DNA from: Volvox africanus
Taxonomy: Eukaryota > Chlorophyta > Chlorophyceae > Chlamydomonadales > Volvocaceae
Direction of reading: 5' to 3'
Length of the DNA: 64,000 nt
Assembly (NCBI GenBank): GCA_030268105.1
Contig: BSDZ01000044.1
Coordinates: 247,366 to 311,365 of the forward strand
In this document: positions 34,101 through 49,100 of the stretch, one piece after another
Layout: every line of letters starts with the position of its first letter
Numbering within the stretch: position 1 is the stretch's first letter
Made by a program: the position numbers and the translations under genes
The notes under the pieces: generated by a model
Database searches by the model: none
What the model saw: only the letters and a program-made list of their open reading frames with translations
What the model was told of the DNA's origin: nothing

Positions 34101-37100
34101 GAGCCCCACAGCCCGCCATCCAGCCCAGCACCCCCGCTCCTTCCGCCCTCCCCTCTGGGCCCGACCCAGCCACCCCAGCCATCCACTCCCTCGCCTCCCT
34201 CCCCTAAGCCGCCCTCTCCTCCCAGCCCTGAGCCCCACAGCCCGCCATCCAGCCCAGCACCCCCGCTCCTTCCGCCCTCCCCTCTGGGCCCGACCCAGCC
34301 ACCCCAGCCATCCACTCCCTCGCCTTCCTCGGCTCAGCCGCCCTCTCCTCCCAGCCCTGAGCCCCACAGCCCGCCATCCAGCCCAGCAACCCCGCTCCTT
34401 CCGCCCTCCCCTCTGGGCCCGACCCAGCCACCCCAGCCATCCACTCCCTCGCCTCCCTCCCCTAAGCCGCCCTCTCCTCCCAGCCCTGAGCCCCACAGCC
34501 CGCCATCCAGCCCAGCAACCCCGCTCCTTCCGCCCTCCCCTCTGGGCCCGACCCAGCCACCCCAGCCATCCTCTCCCTCGCCTCCCTCCCCTATGCCGCC
34601 CTCTCCTCCCAGCCCTGAGCCCCACAGCCCGCCATCCACCCCAGCAACCCCGCTCCTTCCGCCCTCCCCTCTGGGCCCGACCCAGCCACCCCAGCCATCC
34701 ACTCCCTCGCCTCCCTCCCCTAAGCCGCCCTCTCCTCCCAGCCCTGAGCCCCACAGCCCGCCATCCAGCCCAGCACCCCCGCTCCTTCCGCCCTCCCCTC
34801 TGGGCCCGACCCAGCCACCCCAGCCATCCACTCCCTCGCCTCCCTCCCCTAAGCCGCCCTCTCCTCCCAGCCCTGAGCCCCACAGCCCGCCATCCAGCCC
34901 AGCAACCCCGCTCCTTCCGCCCTCCCCTCTGGGCCCGACCCAGCTACCCCAGCCATCCACTCCCTCGCCTCCCTCCCCTCAGCCGCCCTCTCCTCCCAGC
35001 CCTGAGCCCCACAGCCCGCCATCCAGCCCAGCACCCCCGCTCCTTCCGCCCTCCCCTCTGGGCCCGACCCAGCCACCCCAGCCATCCTCTCCCTCGCCTC
35101 CCTCCCCTAAGCCGCCCTCTCCTCCCAGCCCTGAGCCCCACAGCCCGCCATCCAGCCCAGCACCCCCGCTCCTTCCGCCCTCCCCTCTGGGCCCGACCCA
35201 GCCACCCCAGCCATCCACTCCCTCACCTCCCTCCCCTCAGCCGCCCTCTCCTCCCAGCCCTGAGCCCCACAGCCCGCCATCCAGCCCAGCACCCCCGCTC
35301 CTTCCGCCCTCCCCTCTGGGCCCGACCCAGCCACCCCAGCCATCCACTCCCTCGCCTCCCTCCCCTCAGCCGCCCTCTCCTCCCAGCCCTGAGCCCCACA
35401 GCCCGCCATCCAGCCCAGCACCCCCGCTCCTTCCGCCCTCCCCTCTGGGCCCGACCCAGCCACCCCAGCCATCCACTCCCTCGCCTCCCTCCCCTAAGCC
35501 GCCCTCTCCTCCCAGCCCTGAGCCCCACAGCCCGCCATCCAGTCCAGCACCCCCGCTCCTTCCGCCCTCCCCTCTGGGCCCGACCCAGCCACCCCAGCCA
35601 TCCACTCCCTCGCCTCCCTCCCCTAAGCCGCCCGCTCCTCCCAGCCCTGAGCCCCACAGCCCGCCATCCAGCCCAGCACCCCCGCTCCTTCCGCCCTCCC
35701 CTCTGGGCCCGACCCAGCCACCCCAGCCATCCACTCCCTCGCCTCCCTCCCCTAAGCCGCCCTCTCCTCCCAGCCCTGAGCCCCACAGCCCGCCATCCAG
35801 CCCAGCACCCCCGCTCCTTCCGCCCTCCCCTCTGGGCCCGACCCAGCCACCCCAGCCATCCACTCCCTCGCCTTCCTCGGCTCAGCCGCCCGCTCCTCCC
35901 AGCCCTGAGCCCCACAGCCCGCCATCCAGCCCAGCACCCCCGCTCCTTCCGCCCTCCCCTCTGGGCCCGACCCAGCCACCCCAGCCATCCACTCCCTCGC
36001 CTCCCTCCCCTCAGCCGCCCTCTCCTCCCAGCCCTGAGCCCCACAGCCCGCCATCCAGCCCAGCACCCCCGCTCCTTCCGCCCTCCCCTCTGGGCCCGAC
36101 CCAGCCACCCCAGCCATCCACTCCCTCGCCTCCCTCCCCTCAGCCGCCCTCTCCTCCCAGCCCTGAGCCCCACAGCCCGCCATCCAGCCCAGCACCCCCG
36201 CTCCTTCCGCCCTCCCCTCTGGGCCCGACCCAGCCACCCCAGCCATCCACTCCCTCGCCTTCCTCGGCTCAGCCGCCCTCTCCTCCCAGCCCTGAGCCCC
36301 ACAGCCCGCCATCCAGCCCAGCAACCCCGCTCCTTCCGCCCTCCCCTCTGGGCCCGACCCAGCCACCCCAGCCATCCACTCCCTCGCCTCCCTCCCCTAA
36401 GCCGCCCTCTCCTCCCAGCCCTGAGCCCCACAGCCCGCCATCCAGCCCAGCAACCCCGCTCCTTCCGCCCTCCCCTCTGGGCCCGACCCAGCCACCCCAG
36501 CCATCCTCTCCCTCGCCTCCCTCCCCTATGCCGCCCTCTCCTCCCAGCCCTGAGCCCCACAGCCCGCCATCCACCCCAGCAACCCCGCTCCTTCCGCCCT
36601 CCCCTCTGGGCCCGACCCAGCCACCCCAGCCATCCACTCCCTCGCCTCCCTCCCCTCAGCCGCCCTCTCCTCCCAGCCCTGAGCCCCACAGCCCGCCATC
36701 CAGCCCAGCACCCCCGCTCCTTCCGCCCTCCCCTCTGGGCCCGACCCAGCCACCCCAGCCATCCACTCCCTCGCCTCCCTCCCCTAAGCCGCCCTCTCCT
36801 CCCAGCCCTGAGCCCCACAGCCCGCCATCCAGCCCAGCACCCCCGCTCCTTCCGCCCTCCCCTCTGGGCCCGACCCAGCTACCCCAGCCATCCACTCCCT
36901 CGCCTCCCTCCCCTCAGCCGCCCTCTCCTCCCAGCCCTGAGCCCCACAGCCCGCCATCCAGCCCAGCAACCCCGCTCCTTCCGCCCTCCCCTCTGGGCCC
37001 GACCCAGCCACCCCAGCCATCCTCTCCCTCGCCTCCCTCCCCTAAGCCGCCCTCTCCTCCCAGCCCTGAGCCCCACAGCACGCCATCCACCCCAGCACCC

Positions 37101-40100
37101 CCGCTCCTTCCGCCCTCCCCTCTGGGCCCGACCCAGCCACCCCAGCCATCCACTCCCTCACCTCCCTCCCCTCAGCCGCCCTCTCCTCCCAGCCCTGAGC
37201 CCCACAGCCCGCCATCCAGCCCAGCAACCCCGCTCCTTCCGCCCTCCCCTCTGGGCCCGACCCAGCCACCCCAGCCATCCACTCCCTCGCCTTCCTCGGC
37301 TCAGCCGCCCGCTCCTCCCAGCCCTGAGCCCCACAGCCCGCCATCCAGCCCAGCACCCCCGCTCCTTCCGCCCTCCCCTCTGGGCCCGACCCAGCCACCC
37401 CAGCCATCCACTCCCTCGCCTCCCTCCCCTCAGCCGCCCTCTCCTCCCAGCCCTGAGCCCCACAGCCCGCCATCCAGCCCAGCACCCCCGCTCCTTCCGC
37501 CCTCCCCTCTGGGCCCGACCCAGCCACCCCAGCCATCCACTCCCTCGCCTCCCTCCCCTCAGCCGCCCTCTCCTCCCAGCCCTGAGCCCCACAGCCCGCC
37601 ATCCAGCCCAGCACCCCCGCTCCTTCCGCCCTCCCCTCTGGGCCCGACCCAGCCACCCCAGCCATCCACTCCCTCGCCTTCCTCGGCTCAGCCGCCCTCT
37701 CCTCCCAGCCCTGAGCCCCACAGCCCGCCATCCAGCCCAGCAACCCCGCTCCTTCCGCCCTCCCCTCTGGGCCCGACCCAGCCACCCCAGCCATCCACTC
37801 CCTCGCCTCCCTCCCCTAAGCCGCCCTCTCCTCCCAGCCCTGAGCCCCACAGCCCGCCATCCAGCCCAGCAACCCCGCTCCTTCCGCCCTCCCCTCTGGG
37901 CCCGACCCAGCCACCCCAGCCATCCTCTCCCTCGCCTCCCTCCCCTATGCCGCCCTCTCCTCCCAGCCCTGAGCCCCACAGCCCGCCATCCACCCCAGCA
38001 ACCCCGCTCCTTCCGCCCTCCCCTCTGGGCCCGACCCAGCCACCCCAGCCATCCACTCCCTCGCCTCCCTCCCCTCAGCCGCCCTCTCCTCCCAGCCCTG
38101 AGCCCCACAGCCCGCCATCCAGCCCAGCACCCCCGCTCCTTCCGCCCTCCCCTCTGGGCCCGACCCAGCCACCCCAGCCATCCACTCCCTCGCCTCCCTC
38201 CCCTAAGCCGCCCTCTCCTCCCAGCCCTGAGCCCCACAGCCCGCCATCCAGCCCAGCACCCCCGCTCCTTCCGCCCTCCCCTCTGGGCCCGACCCAGCTA
38301 CCCCAGCCATCCACTCCCTCGCCTCCCTCCCCTCAGCCGCCCTCTCCTCCCAGCCCTGAGCCCCACAGCCCGCCATCCAGCCCAGCAACCCCGCTCCTTC
38401 CGCCCTCCCCTCTGGGCCCGACCCAGCCACCCCAGCCATCCTCTCCCTCGCCTCCCTCCCCTAAGCCGCCCTCTCCTCCCAGCCCTGAGCCCCACAGCAC
38501 GCCATCCACCCCAGCACCCCCGCTCCTTCCGCCCTCCCCTCTGGGCCCGACCCAGCCACCCCAGCCATCCACTCCCTCACCTCCCTCCCCTCAGCCGCCC
38601 TCTCCTCCCAGCCCTGAGCCCCACAGCCCGCCATCCAGCCCAGCACCCCCGCTCCTTCCGCCCTCCCCTCTGGGCCCGACCCAGCCACCCCAGCCATCCA
38701 CTCCCTCGCCTCCCTCCCCTCAGCCGCCCTCTCCTCCCAGCCCTGAGCCCCACAGCCCGCCATCCAGCCCAGCACCCCCGCTCCTTCCGCCCTCCCCTCT
38801 GGGCCCGACCCAGCCACCCCAGCCATCCACTCCCTCGCCTCCCTCCCCTAAGCCGCCCTCTCCTCCCAGCCCTGAGCCCCACAGCCCGCCATCCAGCCCA
38901 GCACCCCCGCTCCTTCCGCCCTCCCCTCTGGGCCCGACCCAGCCACCCCAGCCATCCACTCCCTCGCCTCCCTCCCCTAAGCCGCCCGCTCCTCCCAGCC
39001 CTGAGCCCCACAGCCCGCCATCCAGCCCAGCACCCCCGCTCCTTCCGCCCTCCCCTCTGGGCCCGACCCAGCCACCCCAGCCATCCACTCCCTCGCCTCC
39101 CTCCCCTAAGCCGCCCTCTCCTCCCAGCCCTGAGCCCCACAGCACGCCATCCAGCCCAGCACCCCCGCTCCTTCCGCCCTCCCCTCTGGGCCCGACCCAG
39201 CCACCCCAGCCATCCACTCCCTCGCCTCCCTCCCCTAAGCCGCCCTCTCCTCCCAGCCCTGAGCCCCACAGCCCGCCATCCAGCCCAGCACCCCCGCTCC
39301 TTCCGCCCTCCCCTCTGGGCCCGACCCAGCCACCCCAGCCATCCACTCCCTCGCCTTCCTCGGCTCAGCCGCTTGCTCCTCCCAGCCCTGAGCCCCACAG
39401 CCCGCCATCCAGCCCAGCACCCCCGCTCCTTCCGCCCTCCCCTCTGGGCCCGACCCAGCCACCCCAGCCATCCACTCCCTCGCCTTCCTCGGCTCAGCCG
39501 CCCGCTCCTCCCAGCCCTGAGCCCCACAGCCCGCCATCCAGCCCAGCACCCCCGCTCCTTCCGCCCTCCCCTCTGGGCCCGACCCAGCCACCCCAGCCAT
39601 CCACTCCCTCGCCTCCCTCCCCTCAGCCGCCCTCTCCTCCCAGCCCTGAGCCCCACAGCCCGCCATCCAGCCCAGCAACCCCGCTCCTTCCGCCCTCCCC
39701 TCTGGGCCCGACCCAGCCACCCCAGCCATCCACTCCCTCACCTCCCTCCCCTCAGCCGCCCTCTCCTCCCAGCCCTGAGCCCCACAGCCCGCCATCCAGC
39801 CCAGCACCCCCGCTCCTTCCGCCCTCCCCTCTGGGCCCGACCCAGCCACCCCAGCCATCCACTCCCTCGCCTCCCTCCCCTCAGCCGCCCTCTCCTCCCA
39901 GCCCTGAGCCCCACAGCCCGCCATCCAGCCCAGCAACCCCGCTCCTTCCGCCCTCCCCTCTGGGCCCGACCCAGCCACCCCAGCCATCCTCTCCCTCACC
40001 TCCCTCCCCTCAGCCGCCCTCTCCTCCCAGCCCTGAGCCCCACAGCCCGCCATCCAGCCCAGCACCCCCGCTCCTTCCGCCCTCCCCTCTGGGCCCGACC

Positions 40101-43100
40101 CAGCCACCCCAGCCATCCACTCCCTCGCCTCCCTCCCCTCAGCCGCCCTCTCCTCCCAGCCCTGAGCCCCACAGCCCGCCATCCAGCCCAGCAACCCCGC
40201 TCCTTCCGCCCTCCCCTCTGGGCCCGACCCAGCCACCCCAGCCATCCACTCCCTCGCCTCCCTCCCCTAAGCCGCCCTCTCCTCCCAGCCCTGAGCCCCA
40301 CAGCCCGCCATCCAGCCCAGCACCCCCGCTCCTTCCGCCCTCCCCTCTGGGCCCGACCCAGCCACCCCAGCCATCCTCTCCCTCGCCTCCCTTTCCTATG
40401 CCGCCCTCTCCTCCCAGCCCTGAGCCCCACAGCACGCCATCCAGCCCAGCAACCCCGCTCCTTCCGCCCTCCCCTCTGGGCCCGACCCAGCCACCCCAGC
40501 CATCCACTCCCTCGCCTCCCTCCCCTAAGCCGCCCTCTCCTCCCAGCCCTGAGCCCCACAGCCCGCCATCCAGCCCAGCAACCCCGCTCCTTCCGCCCTC
40601 CCCTCTGGGCCCGACCCAGCCACCCCAGCCATCCACTCCCTCGCCTCCCTCCCCTCAGCCGCCCTCTCCTCCCAGCCCTGAGCCCCACAGCCCGCCATCC
40701 AGCCCAGCACCCCCGCTCCTTCCGCCCTCCCCTCTGGGCCCGACCCAGCCACCCCAGCCATCCTCTCCCTCGCCTCCCTTTCCTATGCCGCCCTCTCCTC
40801 CCAGCCCTGAGCCCCACAGCACGCCATCCAGCCCAGCAACCCCGCTCCTTCCGCCCTCCCCTCTGGGCCCGACCCAGCCACCCCAGCCATCCACTCCCTC
40901 GCCTTCCTCGGCTCAGCCGCCCTCTCCTCCCAGCCCTGAGCCCCACAGCCCGCCATCCAGCCCAGCAACCCCGCTCCTTCCGCCCTCCCCTCTGGGCCCG
41001 ACCCAGCCACCCCAGCCATCCACTCCCTCGCCTCCCTCCCCTAAACCGCCCTCTCCTCCCAGCCCTGAGCCCCACAGCCCGCCATCCAGCCCAGCAACCC
41101 CGCTCCTTCCGCCCTCCCCTCTGGGCCCGACCCAGCCACCCCAGCCATCCTCTCCCTCGCCTCCCTTTCCTATGCCGCCCTCTCCTCCCAGCCCTGAGCC
41201 CCACAGCCCGCCATCCAGCCCAGCACCCCCGCTCCTTCCGCCCTCCCCTCTGGGCCCGACCCAGCCACCCCAGCCATCCACTCCCTCGCCTCCCTCCCCT
41301 CAGCCGCCCTCTCCTCCCAGCCCTGAGCCCCACAGCCCGCCATCCAGCCCAGCACCCGCGCTCCTTCCGCCCTCCCCTCTGGGCCCGACCCAGCCACCCC
41401 AGCCATCCTCTCCCTCGCCTCCCTCCCCTAAGCCGCCCTCTCCTCCCAGCCCTGAGCCCCACAGCCCGCCATCCAGCCCAGCACCCCCGCTCCTTCCGCC
41501 CTCCCCTCTGGGCCCGACCCAGCCACCCCAGCCATCCACTCCCTCGCCTCCCTCCCCTCAGCCGCCCTCTCCTCCCAGCCCTGAGCCCCACAGCCCGCCA
41601 TCCAGCCCAGCACCCCCGCTCCTTCCGCCCTCCCCTCTGGGCCCGACCCAGCCACCCCAGCCATCCACTCCCTCGCCTCCCTCCCCTATGCCTCCCCCTC
41701 CTCCCAGCCCTGAGCCCCACAGCCCGCCATCCAGCCCAGCACCCCCGCTCCTTCCGCCCTCCCCTCTGGGCCCGACCCAGCCACCCCAGCCATCCACTCC
41801 CTCGCCTCCCTTTCCTATGCCGCCCTCTCCTCCCAGCCCTGAGCCCCACAGCACGCCATCCAGCCCAGCACCCCCGCTCCTTCCGCCCTCCCCTCTGGGC
41901 CCGACCCAGCCACCCCAGCCATCCACTCCCTCGCCTCCCTCCCCTAAGCCGCCCTCTCCTCCCAGCCCTGAGCCCCACAGCCCGCCATCCAGCCCAGCAA
42001 CCCCGCTCCTTCCGCCCTCCCCTCTGGGCCCGACCCAGCCACCCCAGCCATCCACTCCCTCGCCTCCCTCCCCTCAGCCGCCCTCTCCTCCCAGCCCTGA
42101 GCCCCACAGCCCGCCATCCAGCCCAGCACCCCCGCTCCTTCCGCCCTCCCCTCTGGGCCCGACCCAGCCACCCCAGCCATCCTCTCCCTCGCCTCCCTTT
42201 CCTATGCCGCCCTCTCCTCCCAGCCCTGAGCCCCACAGCACGCCATCCAGCCCAGCAACCCCGCTCCTTCCGCCCTCCCCTCTGGGCCCGACCCAGCCAC
42301 CCCAGCCATCCACTCCCTCGCCTTCCTCGGCTCAGCCGCCCTCTCCTCCCAGCCCTGAGCCCCACAGCCCGCCATCCAGCCCAGCACCCCCGCTCCTTCC
42401 GCCCTCCCCTCTGGGCCCGACCCAGCCACCCCAGCCATCCTCTCCCTCGCCTCCCTCCCCTAAGCCGCCCTCTCCTCCCAGCCCTGAGCCCCACAGCCCG
42501 CCATCCAGCCCAGCAACCCCGCTCCTTCCGCCCTCCCCTCTGGGCCCGACCCAGCCACCCCAGCCATCCACTCCCTCGCCTCCCTCCCCTAAGCCGCCCT
42601 CTCCTCCCAGCCCTGAGCCCCACAGCCCGCCATCCAGCCCAGCACCCCCGCTCCTTCCGCCCTCCCCTCTGGGCCCGACCCAGCCACCCCAGCCATCCAC
42701 TCCCTCGCCTCCCTCCCCTCAGCCGCCCTCTCCTCCCAGCCCTGAGCCCCACAGCCCGCCATCCAGCCCAGCACCCCCGCTCCTTCCGCCCTCCCCTCTG
42801 GGCCCGACCCAGCCACCCCAGCCATCCACTCCCTCGCCTCCCTCCCCTAAGCCTCCCTCTCCTCCCAGCCCTGAGCCCCACAGCCCGCCATCCAGCCCAG
42901 CACCCCCGCTCCTTCCGCCCTCCCCTCTGGGCCCGACCCAGCCACCCCAGCCATCCACTCCCTCGCCTCCCTCCCCTAAGCCGCCCTCTCCTCCCAGCCC
43001 TGAGCCCCACAGCCCGCCATCCACCCCAGCACCCCCGCTCCTTCCGCCCTCCCCTCTGGGCCCGACCCAGCCACCCCAGCCATCCACTCCCTCGCCTCCC

Positions 43101-46100
43101 TCCCCTCAGCCGCCCGCTCCTCCCAGCCCTGAGCCCCACAGCCCGCCATCCAGCCCAGCAACCCCGCTCCTTCCGCCCTCCCCTCTGGGCCCGACCCAGC
43201 CACCCCAGCCATCCACTCCCTCGCCTCCCTCCCCTCAGCCGCCCTCTCCTCCCAGCCCTGAGCCCCACAGCCCGCCATCCAGCCCAGCACCCCCGCTCCT
43301 TCCGCCCTCCCCTCTGGGCCCGACCCAGCCACCCCAGCCATCCTCTCCCTCGCCTCCCTTTCCTATGCCGCCCTCTCCTCCCAACCCTGAGCCCCACAGC
43401 CCGCCATCCAGCCCAGCACCCCCGCTCCTTCCGCCCTCCCCTCTGGGCCCGACCCAGCCACCCCAGCCATCCACTCCCTCGCCTCCCTCCCCTCAGCCGC
43501 CCTCTCCTCCCAGCCCTGAGCCCCACAGCCCGCCATCCAGCCCAGCACCCCCGCTCCTTCCGCCCTCCCCTCTGGGCCCGACCCAGCCACCCCAGCCATC
43601 CTCTCCCTCGCCTCCCTTTCCTATGCCGCCCTCTCCTCCCAGCCCTGAGCCCCACAGCCCGCCATCCAGCCCAGCACCCCCGCTCCTTCCGCCCTCCCCT
43701 CTGGGCCCGACCCAGCCACCCCAGCCATCCACTCCCTCGCCTTCCTCGGCTCAGCCGCCCTCTCCTCCCAGCCCTGAGCCCCACAGCCCGCCATCCAGCC
43801 CAGCACCCCCGCTCCTTCCGCCCTCCCCTCTGGGCCCGACCCAGCCACCCCAGCCATCCACTCCCTCGCCTCCCTCCCCTAAGCCGCCCTCTCCTCCCAG
43901 CCCTGAGCCCCACAGCCCGCCATCCAGCCCAGCAACCCCGCTCCTTCCGCCCTCCCCTCTGGGCCCGACCCAGCCACCCCAGCCATCCACTCCCTCGCCT
44001 CCCTCCCCTAAGCCGCCCTCTCCTCCCAGCCCTGAGCCCCACAGCCCGCCATCCAGCCCAGCAACCCCGCTCCTTCCGCCCTCCCCTCTGGGCCCGACCC
44101 AGCCACCCCAGCCATCCACTCCCTCGCCTCCCTCCCCTATGCCGCCCTCTCCTCCCAGCCCTGAGCCCCACAGCCCGCCATCCAGCCCAGCACCCCCGCT
44201 CCTTCCGCCCTCCCCTCTGGGCCCGACCCAGCCACCCCAGCCATCCACTCCCTCGCCTCCCTCCCCTAAGCCGCCCTCTCCTCCCAGCCCTGAGCCCCAC
44301 AGCCCGCCATCCAGCCCAGCACCCCCGCTCCTTCCGCCCTCCCCTCTGGGCCCGACCCAGCCACCCCAGCCATCCACTCCCTCGCCTCCCTCCCCTCAGC
44401 CGCCCGCTCCTCCCAGCCCTGAGCCCCACAGCCCGCCATCCAGCCCAGCAACCCCGCTCCTTCCGCCCTCCCCTCTGGGCCCGACCCAGCCACCCCAGCC
44501 ATCCACTCCCTCGCCTTCCTCGGCTCAGCCGCCCGCTCCTCCCAGCCCTGAGCCCCACAGCCCGCCATCCAGCCCAGCACCCCCGCTCCTTCCGCCCTCC
44601 CCTCTGGGCCCGACCCAGCCACCCCAGCCATCCACTCCCTCGCCTCCCTCCCCTCAGCCGCCCTCTCCTCCCAGCCCTGAGCCCCACAGCCCGCCATCCA
44701 GCCCAGCACCCCCGCTCCTTCCGCCCTCCCCTCTGGGCCCGACCCAGCCACCCCAGCCATCCTCTCCCTCGCCTCCCTTTCCTATGCCGCCCTCTCCTCC
44801 CAACCCTGAGCCCCACAGCCCGCCATCCAGCCCAGCACCCCCGCTCCTTCCGCCCTCCCCTCTGGGCCCGACCCAGCCACCCCAGCCATCCACTCCCTCG
44901 CCTCCCTCCCCTCAGCCGCCCTCTCCTCCCAGCCCTGAGCCCCACAGCCCGCCATCCAGCCCAGCACCCCCGCTCCTTCCGCCCTCCCCTCTGGGCCCGA
45001 CCCAGCCACCCCAGCCATCCTCTCCCTCGCCTCCCTTTCCTATGCCGCCCTCTCCTCCCAGCCCTGAGCCCCACAGCCCGCCATCCAGCCCAGCACCCCC
45101 GCTCCTTCCGCCCTCCCCTCTGGGCCCGACCCAGCCACCCCAGCCATCCACTCCCTCGCCTTCCTCGGCTCAGCCGCCCTCTCCTCCCAGCCCTGAGCCC
45201 CACAGCCCGCCATCCAGCCCAGCACCCCCGCTCCTTCCGCCCTCCCCTCTGGGCCCGACCCAGCCACCCCAGCCATCCACTCCCTCGCCTCCCTCCCCTA
45301 AGCCGCCCTCTCCTCCCAGCCCTGAGCCCCACAGCCCGCCATCCAGCCCAGCAACCCCGCTCCTTCCGCCCTCCCCTCTGGGCCCGACCCAGCCACCCCA
45401 GCCATCCACTCCCTCGCCTCCCTCCCCTAAGCCGCCCTCTCCTCCCAGCCCTGAGCCCCACAGCCCGCCATCCAGCCCAGCAACCCCGCTCCTTCCGCCC
45501 TCCCCTCTGGGCCCGACCCAGCCACCCCAGCCATCCACTCCCTCGCCTCCCTCCCCTATGCCGCCCTCTCCTCCCAGCCCTGAGCCCCACAGCCCGCCAT
45601 CCAGCCCAGCACCCCCGCTCCTTCCGCCCTCCCCTCTGGGCCCGACCCAGCCACCCCAGCCATCCACTCCCTCGCCTCCCTCCCCTAAGCCGCCCTCTCC
45701 TCCCAGCCCTGAGCCCCACAGCCCGCCATCCACCCCAGCACCCCCGCTCCTTCCGCCCTCCCCTCTGGGCCCGACCCAGCCACCCCAGCCATCCACTCCC
45801 TCGCCTCCCTCCCCTCAGCCGCCCGCTCCTCCCAGCCCTGAGCCCCACAGCCCGCCATCCAGCCCAGCAACCCCGCTCCTTCCGCCCTCCCCTCTGGGCC
45901 CGACCCAGCCACCCCAGCCATCCACTCCCTCGCCTTCCTCGGCTCAGCCGCCCGCTCCTCCCAGCCCTGAGCCCCACAGCCCGCCATCCAGCCCAGCACC
46001 CCCGCTCCTTCCGCCCTCCCCTCTGGGCCCGACCCAGCCACCCCAGCCATCCACTCCCTCGCCTCCCTCCCCTCAGCCGCATTCTCCTCCCAGCCCTGAG

Positions 46101-49100
46101 CCCCACAGCCCGCCATCCAGCCCAGCACCCCCGCTCCTTCCGCCCTCCCCTCTGGGCCCGACCCAGCCACCCCAGCCATCCACTCCCTCGCCTCCCTCCC
46201 CTAAGCCGCCCTCTCCTCCCAGCCCTGAGCCCCACAGCCCGCCATCCAGCCCAGCAACCCCGCTCCTTCCGCCCTCCCCTCTGGGCCCGACCCAGCCACC
46301 CCAGCCATCCACTCCCTCGCCTTCCTCGGCTCAGCCGCCCTCTCCTCCCAGCCCTGAGCCCCACAGCCCGCCATCCAGCCCAGCACCCCCGCTCCTTCCG
46401 CCCTCCCCTCTGGGCCCGACCCAGCCACCCCAGCCATCCACTCCCTCGCCTCCCTCCCCTATGCCGCCCTCTCCTCCCAGCCCTGAGCCCCACAGCACGC
46501 CATCCAGCCCAGCACCCCCGCTCCTTCCGCCCTCCCCTCTGGGCCCGACCCAGCCACCCCAGCCATCCACTCCCTCGCCTCCCTCCCCTAAGCCTCCCTC
46601 TCCTCCCAGCCCTGAGCCCCACAGCCCGCCATCTAGCCCAGCACCCCCGCTCCTTCCGCCCTCCCCTCTGGGCCCGACCCAGCCACCCCAGCCATCCACT
46701 CCCTCGCCTCCCTCCCCTAAGCCGCCCTCTCCTCCCAGCCCTGAGCCCCACAGCCCGCCATCCAGCCCAGCACCCCCGCTCCTTCCGCCCTCCCCTCTGG
46801 GCCCGACCCAGCCACCCCAGCCATCCACTCCCTCGCCTCCCTCCCCTCAGCCGCCCGCTCCTCCCAGCCCTGAGCCCCACAGCCCGCCATCCAGCCCAGC
46901 ACCCCCGCTCCTTCCGCCCTCCCCTCTGGGCCCGACCCAGCCACCCCAGCCATCCACTCCCTCGCCTTCCTCGGCTCAGCCGCCCGCTCCTCCCAGCCCT
47001 GAGCCCCACAGCCCGCCATCCAGCCCAGCAACCCCGCTCCTTCCGCCCTCCCCTCTGGGCCCGACCCAGCCACCCCAGCCATCCACTCCCTCGCCTCCCT
47101 CCCCTCAGCCGCCCTCTCCTCCCAGCCCTGAGCCCCACAGCCCGCCATCCAGCCCAGCACCCCCGCTCCTTCCGCCCTCCCCTCTGGGCCCGACCCAGCC
47201 ACCCCAGCCATCCACTCCCTCGCCTCCCTCCCCTAAGCCGCCCTCTCCTCCCAGCCCTGAGCCCCACAGCCCGCCATCCACCCCAGCACCCCCGCTCCTT
47301 CCGCCCTCCCCTCTGGGCCCGACCCAGCCACCCCAGCCATCCACTCCCTCGCCTCCCTCCCCTCAGCCGCCCTCTCCTCCCAGCCCTGAGCCCCACAGCC
47401 CGCCATCCAGCCCAGCACCCCCGCTCCTTCCGCCCTCCCCTCTGGGCCCGACCCAGCCACCCCAGCCATCCTCTCCCTCGCCTCCCTTTCCTATGCCGCC
47501 CTCTCCTCCCAGCCCTGAGCCCCACAGCACGCCATCCAGCCCAGCAACCCCGCTCCTTCCGCCCTCCCCTCTGGGCCCGACCCAGCCACCCCAGCCATCC
47601 ACTCCCTCGCCTTCCTCGGCTCAGCCGCCCTCTCCTCCCAGCCCTGAGCCCCACAGCCCGCCATCCAGCCCAGCACCCCCGCTCCTTCCGCCCTCCCCTC
47701 TGGGCCCGACCCAGCCACCCCAGCCATCCACTCCCTCGCCTCCCTTTCCTATGCCGCCCTCTCCTCCCAGCCCTGAGCCCCACAGCCCGCCATCCAGCCC
47801 AGCAACCCCGCTCCTTCCGCCCTCCCCTCTGGGCCCGACCCAGCCACCCCAGCCATCCACTCCCTCGCCTTCCTCGGCTCAGCCGCCCTCTCCTCCCAGC
47901 CCTGAGCCCCACAGCCCGCCATCCAGCCCAGCACCCCCGCTCCTTCCGCCCTCCCCTCTGGGCCCGACCCAGCCACCCCAGCCATCCACTCCCTCGCCTC
48001 CCTCCCCTAAACCGCCCTCTCCTCCCAGCCCTGAGCCCCACAGCCCGCTATCCAGCCCAGCACCCCCGCTCCTTCCGCCCTCCCCTCTGGGCCCGACCCA
48101 GCCACCCCAGCCATCCACTCCCTCGCCTCCCTCCCCTCAGCCGCCCTCTCCTCCCAGCCCTGAGCCCCACAGCCCGCCATCCAGCCCAGCACCCCCGCTC
48201 CTTCCGCCCTCCCCTCTGGGCCCGACCCAGCCACCCCAGCCATCCACTCCCTCGCCTTCCTCGGCACAGCCGCCCTCTCCTCCCAGCCCTGAGCCCCACA
48301 GCCCGCCATCCAGCCCAGCACCCCCGCTCCTTCCGCCCTCCCCTCTGGGCCCGACCCAGCCACCCCAGCCATCCTCTCCCTCGCCTCCCTTTCCTATGCC
48401 GCCCTCTCCTCCCAGCCCTGAGCCCCACAGCCCGCCATCCAGCCCAGCAACCCCGCTCCTTCCGCCCTCCCCTATGGGCCCGACCCAGCCACCCCAGCCA
48501 TCCACTCCCTCGCCTCCCTCCCCTCAGCCGCCCTCTCCTCCCAGCCCTGAGCCCCACAGCCCGCCATCCACCCCAGCACCCCCGCTCCTTCCGCCCTCCC
48601 CTCTGGGCCCGACCCAGCCACCCCAGCCATCCTCTCCCTCGCCTCCCTTTCCTATGCCGCCCTCTCCTCCCAGCCCTGAGCCCCACAGCACGCCATCCAG
48701 CCCAGCACCCCCGCTCCTTCCGCCCTCCCCTCTGGGCCCGACCCAGCCACCCCAGCCATCCACTCCCTCGCCTCCCTCCCCTAAGCCGCCCTCTCCTCCC
48801 AGCCCTGAGCCCCACAGCCCGCCATCCAGCCCAGCAACCCCGCTCCTTCCGCCCTCCCCTCTGGGCCCGACCCAGCCACCCCAGCCATCCACTCCCTCGC
48901 CTCCCTCCCCTCAGCCGCCCTCTCCTCCCAGCCCTGAGCCCCACAGCCCGCCATCCAGCCCAGCAACCCCGCTCCTTCCGCCCTCCCCTCTGGGCCCGAC
49001 CCAGCCACCCCAGCCATCCTCTCCCTCGCCTCCCTTTCCTATGCCGCCCTCTCCTCCCAGCCCTGAGCCCCACAGCACGCCATCCAGCCCAGCAACCCCG